Positions 1 to 5,445 are shown, counted from the first letter of the stretch. The stretch: 5,563 nt of DNA from SIG598 sp045605025 (GCA_045605025.1 JAZUPE010000089.1:1-5563), one strand, 5' to 3'. The notes: a model not told the origin generated them from the sequence alone. A program made the numbers and translations.

Positions 1-2
1 AG

Positions 3-194
3 GCGACGCTGGCTGCGGTGAAGAAGCAGAAGCAGGCCTACGGCGTCTTGTTCATGAATACGAAAGCAACGTTCGATGAAGCGAGTGGCATCCTGAAGGT
101 CCAGTTTGCACCTGAGAGCACGTTTGCGTTCAGCGCGGTTCAAAAACCGGATGTACAGAGCGTACTCGCCGAAGCGCTTGAGAAGGCGATTGGC
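3..194 (+). CDS. dnaX: DNA polymerase III subunit gamma/tau, C-terminal fragment (both ends missing)
   Basis: The plus-strand frame is open from base 3 and reads LAAVKKQKQAYGVLF, then NTKATFDEASGILKVQF, then FAFSAVQKPDVQSVLAEALEKAIG. The pattern matches the small C-terminal domain of actinobacterial DnaX: a helix with VKK, a VLF-N strand, a GxLxVxF strand, and an amphipathic helix with QKPDV before a final ALxxxxG. This subunit is part of the clamp loader of the replicative polymerase. The wording reminds me of Coriobacteriia such as Eggerthella or Slackia relatives, which is recall and not a search result. The start lies outside the window. The true C-terminus is also missing, because after about base 194 the same frame runs antisense through ruvB and stays open by chance to 932. 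An annotation starting at the GTG at 18 would be wrong at both ends. The fragment probably comes from another genome or locus (see the junction entry). Confidence 0.65.
174..194. other. Junction between dnaX (+) and ruvB (-), probable assembly or rearrangement breakpoint
   Basis: Read on the plus strand these 21 bases give ALEKAIG, a sensible end for the dnaX helix. Read on the minus strand they give ANRLLKR, the conserved sensor-2 helix of RuvB. Left of 174 the minus frame no longer resembles RuvB: it reads FGEYALYIRF where a VRD-type continuation is expected. Right of 194 the plus frame no longer resembles DnaX. Two unrelated genes thus meet head-on at a short stretch compatible with both, as expected for a collapsed k-mer in a metagenome assembly or a microhomology-mediated join. 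Confidence 0.6.
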
Positions 195-911
195 GATACG
201 GGGAGTACCACGGGAACGGGACGCCAGCTCCAGCGCGCCGTCATTGTCAATGTCAATGCCCAGAATGGAAGCCGAACGGGTGACAATGTCCGCCAGTTCT
301 TCGGTGGTGTACAGCTCCAGACGCATGAGCATTCCGAAGCGGTCACGCAGCGGCGCGGACAGCTGTCCTGCACGGGTGGTGGCTCCCACCAGAGTGAACT
401 TCGGCAGGGGGAGATGGTAGCTCATGGCTCCCTGTCCCTTGCCGGTCATAATATCTATCGCGAAATCCTCCATCGCCGGATAGAGTATCTCCTCCACCTG
501 ACGGGCAAGGCGGTGAATTTCATCGATGAACAGCACATCACCGTGATTGAGCGAGCTGAGAATTGCAGCGAGGTCGCCCGGTCGAGCAATAGCCGGTCCG
601 GAGGTGATACGCAGACCGACACCCAGCTCGCGGGCAATGATTCCTGCGAGGGTGGTTTTGCCCAGTCCCGGAGGACCGTAGAGCAGCACGTGATCGAGTG
701 TTTCTCTGCGCCCAAGCGCCGCGTCAATGAACACCTTCATATTCTCTTTGACCTTGTGCTGACCTATATAGTCGTCAAAGGTCTGGGGACGAAGGGGATT
801 GTCTCCGTCCTGTTCATACCCCTGATAGACAGGGTCTACCAGCCGGTTTTCATAATCGGTGTCTTCCGGCGAACCGCCGTCAAAGACTATACCGTTGTAA
901 TCTTTTGCCAT
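174..911 (-). CDS. ruvB: Holliday junction branch migration ATPase RuvB, C-terminus missing
   Basis: RuvB is the hexameric AAA+ motor that pumps DNA through a RuvA-bound Holliday junction. From ATG 909-911 the product begins MAKDYNGIVFDGG and carries an acidic N-terminal extension of about 40 residues before RPQTFDDYIGQ. It has Walker A GPPGLGKTT (residues 79-87, K85), Walker B LFIDEIH (127-133, D130/E131), sensor 1 GATTRAG (176-182), the arginine finger in APLRDRFG (R189) and sensor 2 TPRIANRLLKR (R238). Recognisable RuvB ends at residue 246 of an expected 335-350, so the DNA-binding winged-helix domain is absent. The frame stays open to the window edge, but its translation there is antisense to the dnaX fragment. 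The gene begins 28 bases after the lipoprotein stop. A possible AAGGA ribosome binding site sits about 10 bases ahead of the ATG, slightly far. It is the last gene of the ruvC-ruvA-lipoprotein-ruvB cluster. Confidence 0.95.
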
Positions 912-939
912 AAGGTTTGTATCCTTAACTGAGAAATAT

Positions 940-1563
940 TCATTCTTCCGGAGTGTCTGTGAACATCTTTTCCGCGATGAGCAGCGCAGGCAGTTCAAAG
1001 TTCTGGAAGCGCCATTTGCCGTCTTCCCCCAGCAGCAGCTGGTAATCGCAGGAGGCAGCAAAGCTTGAGGAATAATAATCGTAGGTAACATCTACGCGGT
1101 AGATCATTTCCGTGCCAACCTGAGAATCTATTGTGCCGATGCGCTCGCCCAGATCGTGAGGCACCTGACCGGATGATTCACTGCAGCAGTAGAGTCTGCC
1201 ATCTATCTCTCGGAACACGGGCGCTCCGGAGTAGACCTCAGTGTTCATGAGGTCATCGACGATCTCCACGGAGAACATCTCCTCCAGACCGGATCGCAGG
1301 GCAGTCATATCGCTCAGACCGGGTTCAGTGACCCGAACATACACCGTACCATCAACGTCGGCGGTTGCAGACATATCGCAGGAGGGTTTGCAACAGCCGG
1401 CAAACCAAGCGTACATCTCCTCCGCTTCAGCAAACTGACGGTCTATCCACTTCATTTCGGACACGGCGTCGCTTTCCGACACAACGACCTCGCCCTCCCC
1501 ACAGGCACACAGGGCAGTCAGGGAGATAACGGCGCAAAGAACAATGCAGAGTATTTTTTTCAT
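940..1563 (-). CDS. Cys-rich lipoprotein, possible IseA-like DL-endopeptidase inhibitor family
   Basis: The 207-residue product starts MKKILCIVLCAVISL and has a typical type II signal peptide: KK, a hydrophobic core, and lipobox LCAC with C21 as the predicted lipidated residue. It is therefore probably anchored to the outer face of the membrane. The acidic spacer EGEVVVSESD follows. The mature part holds AEEMYAWF (47-54), DGTVYVRV (71-78), TALRSGLEEMFSVEIVDDL (87-105), REIDGRLYCC (118-127) and GKWRFQNFELP (182-192). This order (WF helix, YxRV, LRxxLExxFSxExV, DGxLY, terminal GxWxFxxF) fits my memory of clostridial IseA-family proteins, which inhibit cell-wall DL-endopeptidases; the family call is tentative. 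Unusual are the cysteines of the mature protein: C57, C58, C62, C126, C127 and C172. The gene lies between ruvA (46 bases upstream) and ruvB (28 bases downstream), apparently co-transcribed. AAAGGAG lies 4 bases before the ATG. A general role in recombination is not indicated. Confidence 0.85.
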   Translation of the reverse strand: MKKILCIVLCAVISLTALCACGEGEVVVSESDAVSEMKWIDRQFAEAEEMYAWFAGCCKPSCDMSATADVDGTVYVRVTEPGLSDMTALRSGLEEMFSVEIVDDLMNTEVYSGAPVFREIDGRLYCCSESSGQVPHDLGERIGTIDSQVGTEMIYRVDVTYDYYSSSFAASCDYQLLLGEDGKWRFQNFELPALLIAEKMFTDTPEE

Positions 1564-1567
1564 TGAA

Positions 1568-1593
1568 CTCCTTTCCGGAATGTGATTTCCGGA
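1568..1593 (-). promoter_or_regulatory. Hairpin abutting the lipoprotein ribosome binding site
   Basis: In the minus-strand transcript TCCGGAA (1593-1587) pairs perfectly with TTCCGGA (1580-1574) around a 6-base loop. The Shine-Dalgarno sequence AAAGGAG (1574-1568) follows, sharing its first base with the end of the stem. A 7-bp stem in contact with the ribosome binding site could set translation of the lipoprotein separately from ruvA, or protect a processing product. There is no T-run, so it is not an intrinsic terminator. The structure is seen in sequence; the role is inferred. Confidence 0.45.
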
Positions 1594-1609
1594 CTGTACG
1601 GGTTGAAAA

Positions 1610-2215
1610 CTATTGCTGTGCGGCAGAACGCAGCGCCGCGGCTATCATCTGCTCGACGGTCATGGACTGGTCGAGACGGGAAACCATCTGCGCAGCCTCG
1701 GTCTGGGAATATCCCAGCGCAGCCAGAGCCTTGATGGCTTCGGTGGCAGAACCTGCTGAAGACACCGACGGCAGCACCACACCTGGCATCTCAGCGCTTA
1801 TCACAGGCTGAATTCCAGATATCTTATCCTTGAGTTCCAGCACGATGCGCTGTGCCTGCTTGGGACCGATACCGGGGGCGGCGGTCAGCGCCTTGGCGTC
1901 ACCGGCAGCAATGCTGACCGCAAGCTGTTCGGGACTGATGGCGGTAAGCACGGCGATGGCGGTTTTTGAGCCGATACCAGACACGCCGGTCAGCATTCTG
2001 AAGCAGGACATCTCCGCTTTGGTTGAAAACCCGTAGAGCGTGATGGCATCCTGCGTGACGTTCATATGGGTGAAGACGGACACCTTTTGTCCGATGGGAG
2101 GCATTGCGCGCTGAGTGGTGCCGGAAACGATGCAGTGGAAACCCACTCCGCCGCAGGAAATGACAACGCTGCCCGGTTCACACACCAGCAGTTCGCCGGT
2201 CAATGAGTATATCAT
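1610..2215 (-). CDS. ruvA: Holliday junction DNA helicase subunit RuvA
   Basis: RuvA tetramers hold the four-way junction in an open square and recruit two RuvB rings. The 201-residue product begins MIYSLTGELL, the standard RuvA start, and has normal family length. Domain I (about 1-65) is an OB fold with VVISCGGVGFHC. Domain II carries two helix-hairpin-helix motifs, LTGVSGIGSKTAIAVL (about 75-90) and LTAAPGIGPKQAQRIVLELKDK (about 110-131). A flexible linker of Val/Ser/Pro/Gly follows, then the RuvB-binding domain III ATEAIKALAALGYSQTEA (from about 157) to the end. GGAG lies 5 bases before ATG 2213-2215. The gene starts 49 bases after the ruvC stop and is followed by the lipoprotein gene instead of directly by ruvB. 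No damage is visible. Confidence 0.97.
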   Translation of the reverse strand: MIYSLTGELLVCEPGSVVISCGGVGFHCIVSGTTQRAMPPIGQKVSVFTHMNVTQDAITLYGFSTKAEMSCFRMLTGVSGIGSKTAIAVLTAISPEQLAVSIAAGDAKALTAAPGIGPKQAQRIVLELKDKISGIQPVISAEMPGVVLPSVSSAGSATEAIKALAALGYSQTEAAQMVSRLDQSMTVEQMIAAALRSAAQQ

Positions 2216-2264
2216 ATTGTCTCCGTAAATTCTTGTTGATTATTCGCGGTGGAAATTAAGATAA

Positions 2265-2825
2265 TCACCGGCCGTTTCTTCTGCCGGGAGCAGGTTTTCT
2301 CTGGGCGGCAGGAACACGCTGTTCCACAACGGTGCGCACCTCGATGACGTGCTTGCGGCCGCTGTTCTGGGCGTGGCATATCGCCAGTGCAAGAGCGTCG
2401 GCGGTGTCGTCCGGCTTTGGTATCTCCTTGAGTGCCAGCAGACGACGGGTCATTTCCTGAACCTGTGCCTTGGGCGCTTGTCCGTATCCTGTGACCGCCT
2501 GCTTGACCTGCAGAGGAGTGTATTCGCACACGGGCACACCCTTGTGTTCTGCAGCAAGCAGCACTACGCCGCGGGCTTCGGCAACACCGATGACAGTTTT
2601 GGCGTTGTTGGCGTAATAGAGCCGTTCTACCGACATTACGTCCGGCTTGAACTGGTCAATAAGCTCGCAGACGCTGCGGTAGATAACCGCAAGTCTGGTG
2701 CCGAATTCATCGTTGGGTGAAGTAAGTATTGCGCCGTATTTGCCGGGGGCGAAGCGGGGCGCGACGTAGCGTACAAACCCGAAGCCCACCGTTGCGTATC
2801 CGGGATCGATGCCTAAAATAACCAT
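2265..2825 (-). CDS. ruvC: Crossover junction endodeoxyribonuclease RuvC
   Basis: RuvC is the Mg-dependent dimeric resolvase that nicks Holliday junctions held by RuvAB. I chose ATG 2823-2825, giving MVILGIDPGYATVGFG, because GGAGGG lies directly upstream with 4-5 bases of spacing. The in-frame ATG at 2837 adds four residues and overlaps that ribosome binding site. The 186-residue product has all four acidic active-site residues of the RNase H fold: D7 in GIDPG, E67 in MSVERLYYANN, and D140 and D143 in KPDDTADALALAICH. The conserved GVAEARGVVLLAA and YTPLQVKQAVTGYGQAPKAQV segments are present. The tail (about 165-186) is basic and Pro/Arg-rich (PAAQRKPAPGRRNGR), somewhat longer than in compact RuvCs and possibly an extra DNA contact. 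It is first in the ruv operon, about 100 bases downstream of a near-consensus promoter. Confidence 0.97.
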   Translation of the reverse strand: MVILGIDPGYATVGFGFVRYVAPRFAPGKYGAILTSPNDEFGTRLAVIYRSVCELIDQFKPDVMSVERLYYANNAKTVIGVAEARGVVLLAAEHKGVPVCEYTPLQVKQAVTGYGQAPKAQVQEMTRRLLALKEIPKPDDTADALALAICHAQNSGRKHVIEVRTVVEQRVPAAQRKPAPGRRNGR

Positions 2826-2843
2826 TGTTCCCTCCATATCCCA

Positions 2844-2881
2844 CCGGAACTGTATCCGGCTGTACCGCGGATATCACAGCC
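2844..2881 (-). promoter_or_regulatory. Two overlapping short hairpins in the ruvC leader
   Basis: In the roughly 100-base untranslated leader of ruvC, GGCTGT (2881-2876) can pair with ACAGCC (2863-2858), and CCGGA (2859-2855) with TCCGG (2848-2844). The two stems share bases 2858-2859, so both cannot form completely at once. No terminator T-run and no recognisable riboswitch core are seen. A regulatory role is speculative. Confidence 0.25.
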
Positions 2882-2931
2882 GCCGCTGATGTTCTCTGCG
2901 CGACTGTCCGCAACTGTTTTGGTAATATAAT

Positions 2932-2959
2932 ATTATACAGTATTTGTTCGCTTTTTCAA
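2932..2959 (-). promoter_or_regulatory. Sigma-A-type promoter of the ruv operon
   Basis: On the minus strand, TTGAAA (2959-2954, 5 of 6 consensus bases) and a perfect TATAAT (2937-2932) are separated by 16 bases in an AT-rich stretch. Transcription would begin near 2925, giving a leader of about 100 bases before ruvC. The -35 box lies 25 bases after the patatin stop, and no terminator is visible between them, so read-through from upstream is also possible. I see no LexA-type (Cheo-box, GAAC-N4-GTTC) site overlapping it, so SOS control is not evident. Confidence 0.75.
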
Positions 2960-2984
2960 AGACCTTTCCGCAAGTTTTTACGGT

Positions 2985-3867
2985 TCAGGCGTGATTTTCT
3001 AGGATTTTTACACGATCCCGCTCCAAAAGGGAGCGGATTTCCTCAATTCTCAGAGCAAGTTCAGTCAGCGCGGTATCGTGGAGAGCCGCAAGTTTTGCCG
3101 CGTTCCGCTCGGTGCGTCCGATCTTCAGCGGCGCAACAGGCTGGATAACCACGGCTTTGCCTCTGCGTTGCTGCTCGTAGGCAAACCGGCGCTGATTGAT
3201 GCACAGTTCGGCGCGGTGTTCCAGCAGTCCAATCAACGCCGGATAATCTTTGTATTTCCGTCTGCACAACGGAAGCATCAAATCCGGCTTGTCGACATGA
3301 CCGGCGTTGCGGGTCAGCACGACGATATTGAACTCGTTTCCATCGTCGTGCTGACCTCTGGAGCGGAATCGGGTCGGCAATTCCTCCGTCCAGCAGGTCG
3401 CGCCCGCGGAAGCTGACCATATCCGACACCAGCGGCAGTGACGCGGTGGCACGCAGCACTTTCAGTGCCGGATCTTCCCGCAGGGATTCCTTATCAAAAT
3501 AGACCGCCTCACCGGTGCGGCAGTCGGTGGTTCCGATGCGCATCCGGCACGGACTGCTGAAAAAGGCTTCAAAATCAAAGGGGAGCAGATCATAGATGAT
3601 GTCTCCCAGCAGGAAGTCGAAATTGAAGAAACTTCCATGGTCTCTGATGTGCCGGAAACCCATGTATCTCGGATCGGGGGAATATTTCACAAATGTATCG
3701 TAATTCCTGCGCAGCTGGCCGCTGACGTAGTTGATTCCGGTCAGCGCTCCCGCTGAAACGCCGACGACGTAATCGAGGCATATCCCCTCGCTCCAGAGTC
3801 CCTGCAGAACTCCCGCTGTATAGGCTCCGCGCTGACCTCCGCCCTCAAGCACCAGTCCGACTGACAC
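2985..3867 (-). pseudogene. Patatin-like phospholipase (YjjU-type), frameshifted by one base
   Basis: Patatin-family enzymes are serine lipid acyl hydrolases with a Ser-Asp dyad. The start is GTG 3865-3867 with AGGGGGA about 8 bases upstream, and the product reads MSVGLVLEGGGQRGAYTAGV. It has the oxyanion glycine loop GGGQRG (9-14), nucleophile elbow GVSAG (36-40, S38), a VLRATASLPLVS helix and the DGG motif (D160) followed by ADPIPLQRSA. At about base 3348 the frame breaks. Dropping one base there restores DDGNEFNIVVLTRNAGH, then RRKYKDYPALI, a GKAVVIQP segment and PLKIGRTERN, the normal YjjU-like C-terminus, ending at TGA 2985-2987 for 293 residues. Unrepaired, translation runs out of frame to a stop at 3061 (268 residues, last ~95 foreign). 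Both catalytic residues precede the break. The extra base lies inside a perfect inverted repeat. True mutation, strain variation and sequence error all remain possible. Confidence 0.85.
3312..3356. repeat. Perfect 15-bp inverted repeat at the frameshift site
   Basis: The arms are 3312-3326 (GGTCAGCACGACGAT) and 3342-3356 (ATCGTCGTGCTGACC), exact reverse complements around a 15-base loop. In the gene's own direction the second arm encodes the conserved IVVLT strand, while the first arm covers the segment where the reading frame breaks. Such a long perfect dyad is unexpected in coding sequence. No T-run follows it, so it is not an intrinsic terminator. Confidence 0.9.
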
Positions 3868-3926
3868 GAACGCTCTCCCCCTTTTTCGCTTTGTCCGATC
3901 ACATCATGCTTCCGAAGCAACGGTGC

Positions 3927-4014
3927 TTTCATTTGTTTTCGTATGTTTTCTGTTTATTTCCACGCGTGCGTTAAACTACTAAGAAGATGCTTTGCGTCAA
4001 TTTCATTTGTTTTC
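3927..4014. repeat. 14-bp direct repeat in the AT-rich region upstream of the patatin gene
   Basis: TTTCATTTGTTTTC occurs at 3927-3940 and again at 4001-4014, a start-to-start distance of 74 bases. A related TATGTTTTCTGTTTATTTC stretch lies at 3942-3960. All are in the noncoding region between the patatin start (3867) and the terminator at 4091. They may be binding sites for a regulator of the patatin gene, or simply low-complexity AT-rich sequence. The rest of this 276-base intergenic stretch contains no supported gene. Confidence 0.5.
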
Positions 4015-4026
4015 TGTCATAACAAC

Positions 4027-4066
4027 TGCGCACGTCCGCAATACGTTTATGATACATCCGTGCGCA
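4027..4066. repeat. 8-bp inverted repeat in intergenic region
   Basis: TGCGCACG (4027-4034) and CGTGCGCA (4059-4066) are perfect reverse complements around a 24-base loop. They sit just beyond the methyltransferase terminator in the minus-strand direction. No poly-T follows on either side. The repeat could be a remnant of a second terminator or a protein-binding dyad; nothing in the sequence decides this. Confidence 0.35.
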
Positions 4067-4090
4067 AGGAATTGCAACCGTGGCAACGCG

Positions 4091-4136
4091 AAGAAAACGC
4101 CGCGTCAGTCCGGTGGTAATCCGGCTCTGACGCGGC
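4091..4136 (-). terminator. Rho-independent terminator of the methyltransferase gene
   Basis: A perfect 10-bp stem, GCCGCGTCAG (4136-4127 on the minus strand) with CTGACGCGGC (4108-4099), encloses a smaller CCGG/CCGG stem. It is followed in the minus direction by G-TTTT-C-TT (4098-4091). It lies 7 bases after the stop of the methyltransferase gene. The plus-strand side also ends in TGTTTT, so it could work weakly in both directions, although no plus-strand gene reads into it. Confidence 0.88.
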
Positions 4137-4143
4137 TGTTTTG

Positions 4144-4935
4144 TCAGTCGTTGAAGTAACCGTCGCGGAAAGAGTCGATGTAATTCTCGCAGTATTCGTC
4201 CCTGCCAAGCATGGCTTCCGCGGCAAGGCACAGCCGCATGAGCTGCACGTCCAGCGGATTGACGATCATGGCATCCAGACCGGCAGCCATAGCGGCAACC
4301 ATGAATGCGCGGTTGATATAGGGACGCGCAGGCAGACCGTAGGATACATTTGAAAGTCCGCACACCAGATGGGTATCCAGCGTGGCGCTGAGTTTGGAAA
4401 TGACTGCAAGCGCATCGGCGCCGGCGGTCTCCACGGCTCCCACAGGAGAGATCATAGGATCGATATAGATATCCTGCGCGGCGATGCCGTCGGCGGTGAG
4501 ACGGTCACGCAGGGCGGTGGCGATGCGAACACGATCCTCGACAGTCTCAGGAGCGCCGCCGTCTTCCATGCACAGTGCAACCAGCGGAGATTTATACTTC
4601 AGTGCCAGTGCCGACATAGCGTCATAGCGCGCTTTTTCCAGGGTGATGGAATTGATCATGCAGCCCTCACCCAGCTTTTCAAGGGCATAGGCTGCTTTTT
4701 CGGGATCTGGAGTATCAATGCACAACGGCTTTGTGCTGACAGCGCGGCAGGTTTCACCCAGCCACACAAGACTGTCTGCCTCGTCAGGCAGCATGGCCGC
4801 GTTGATGTCCAGCCATGAAGCTCCCGCCTTATCCTGATTGAGCGCCAGCTCACCGATGAATGCGGCGTCACGGGCAGCAATTGCCTCACGGACGGATTTT
4901 ATGGAGCTGTTGAGCTTTTCGCCGATTATTATCAT
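4144..4935 (-). CDS. Methyltetrahydrofolate:corrinoid protein methyltransferase-like, pterin-binding TIM barrel
   Basis: This family (AcsE, MtgA/MtvA-like, related to dihydropteroate synthase and MetH domain 2) binds methyl-tetrahydrofolate and moves its methyl group to the cobalt of a corrinoid protein in the cytoplasm. I take ATG 4933-4935, giving MIIIGEKLNSS, since GAGGA lies 5 bases upstream; an in-frame ATG at 4971 would add 12 unconserved residues. The 263 residues match a complete single-domain enzyme. Pterin-pocket motifs in order are GEKLNSS (5-11), WLDIN (41-45), CIDTPDP (72-78), MINSIT (93-98), YIDPMISPVG (157-166), GLSNVSYGLPARPYINRAFM (193-212, N196 being the expected pterin contact) and GLDAMIVNPLD (219-229). 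No corrinoid protein, activase or acetyl-CoA pathway gene is in the window, so the methyl acceptor is unknown. It has its own promoter and terminator and reads as a single-gene unit. Confidence 0.9.
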   Translation of the reverse strand: MIIIGEKLNSSIKSVREAIAARDAAFIGELALNQDKAGASWLDINAAMLPDEADSLVWLGETCRAVSTKPLCIDTPDPEKAAYALEKLGEGCMINSITLEKARYDAMSALALKYKSPLVALCMEDGGAPETVEDRVRIATALRDRLTADGIAAQDIYIDPMISPVGAVETAGADALAVISKLSATLDTHLVCGLSNVSYGLPARPYINRAFMVAAMAAGLDAMIVNPLDVQLMRLCLAAEAMLGRDEYCENYIDSFRDGYFND

Positions 4936-4977
4936 ATGTATCCTCATTTCTGCCCGAGGGCTTTTTGTCATCGTGTT

Positions 4978-4999
4978 GAATAATTATACATCATTATTC
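4978..4999. promoter_or_regulatory. 7-bp dyad over the -10 box of the methyltransferase promoter
   Basis: GAATAAT (4978-4984) and ATTATTC (4993-4999) are perfect inverted repeats separated by 8 bases. They overlap the TATAAT box at 4983-4988 and part of the spacer. The position suits a repressor operator, but AT-rich sequence gives such dyads easily by chance. Confidence 0.35.
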
Positions 5000-5010
5000 C
5001 CGTATGTCAA
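4983..5010 (-). promoter_or_regulatory. Consensus sigma-A promoter of the methyltransferase gene
   Basis: On the minus strand a perfect TTGACA (5010-5005) and a perfect TATAAT (4988-4983) are 16 bases apart. Predicted initiation is near 4976, giving a leader of about 40 bases. The -35 box starts only 7 bases after the ruvX stop codon, with no terminator between, so ruvX transcripts may read through as well. Confidence 0.9.
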
Positions 5011-5016
5011 CCTCTG

Positions 5017-5445
5017 TCAGGGCTGCTCGCCGTCATTGCGGCGGCGGTCGAGGTGATCCTGCAGAATAATGCTTGCGGCGACGGCATCAATTACCGCCTT
5101 GCGGCGCTTGCCGCGGGTGTCGCTCTGGTTGAGATAGCCGATGGCGGTTTTGGTGGTACCGCGCTCATCGCTCATTACTACCTCGATGCCGCTTGCCTCA
5201 CGCAGGCGGTCGGCAAACTCGCGCGCACCCTGAGCGCTCTCGCCCTCGCTGCCGTCCATGTTGACCGGCAGTCCAACCACCATGCGCTGTACTTTGCGCT
5301 CGACGGCTATTTCGCATATTTTTTCCAAAAGGCGGTCTCTGTTCCATTCTTCGATAACGGTGAGAGGGGTCGCCATTATCTCGCCGCGGTCGCAGATGGC
5401 AATGCCCGTGCGCGCCTTTCCAAGATCCACCGACATGATTATCAT
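5017..5445 (-). CDS. ruvX: Putative pre-16S rRNA nuclease RuvX/YqgF
   Basis: RuvX (YqgF) has an RNase H-like fold and in studied bacteria helps mature the 16S rRNA 5' end; a Holliday-junction resolvase role has also been proposed. The 142-residue product has normal length. Motifs are SVDLGKARTGIAI (5-17, D7 as first metal ligand), VVGLPVNMDGSEGESAQ (56-72), MSDERGTT (91-98, with D93/E94) and KAVIDAVAASIILQDHLD (116-133, D120). ATG 5443-5445 is preceded by GGAGG with 8 bases of spacing. It starts 24 bases after the stop of the partial upstream gene, so the two are probably co-transcribed. The usual Firmicute neighbours (alaS, ireB, a DUF1292 gene) are not recognisable here. Confidence 0.93.
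   Translation of the reverse strand: MIIMSVDLGKARTGIAICDRGEIMATPLTVIEEWNRDRLLEKICEIAVERKVQRMVVGLPVNMDGSEGESAQGAREFADRLREASGIEVVMSDERGTTKTAIGYLNQSDTRGKRRKAVIDAVAASIILQDHLDRRRNDGEQP

Noticed and set aside
18..932. 304-residue plus-strand open frame
   Set aside because: Only the part up to about 194 resembles a protein family (DnaX C-terminus). The rest is exactly antisense to well-conserved ruvB and is open by chance.
2237..2267. TGATTAT/ATAATCA inverted repeat at the ruvC stop and ruvA leader
   Set aside because: AT-only 7-bp arms with a 17-base loop and no T-run; weak and expected by chance in an AT-rich gap.
2349..2720. Plus-strand and alternative minus frames over ruvC, ruvA, patatin, methyltransferase and ruvX (for example 2349-2720, 4369-4818, 5053-5463)
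   Set aside because: All are shadows of strongly conserved genes, with no family motifs and no convincing ribosome binding sites.
2826..2960. SOS (LexA) control of the ruv operon
   Set aside because: I looked for GAAC-N4-GTTC and CTG-N10-CAG-type boxes around the promoter and found no convincing match.
3312..3356. Programmed ribosomal frameshifting in the patatin gene, with the hairpin as stimulator
   Set aside because: No slippery heptamer precedes the stem, the frame change falls inside the stem instead of 5-9 bases upstream, and this family is not known for recoding.
3972..4000. Possible patatin promoter: TTGACG at 4000-3995 on the minus strand
   Set aside because: The -35 box is good, but at 16-18 bases only TAGTTT or AGTTTA is available as a -10 box, too poor to call.
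4953..4967. GCCC-GA-GGGC followed by TTTTT on the plus strand, terminator-like
   Set aside because: The stem is only 4 bp with a 2-base loop, and there is no plus-strand gene to terminate; it lies in the leader of the minus-strand methyltransferase gene.
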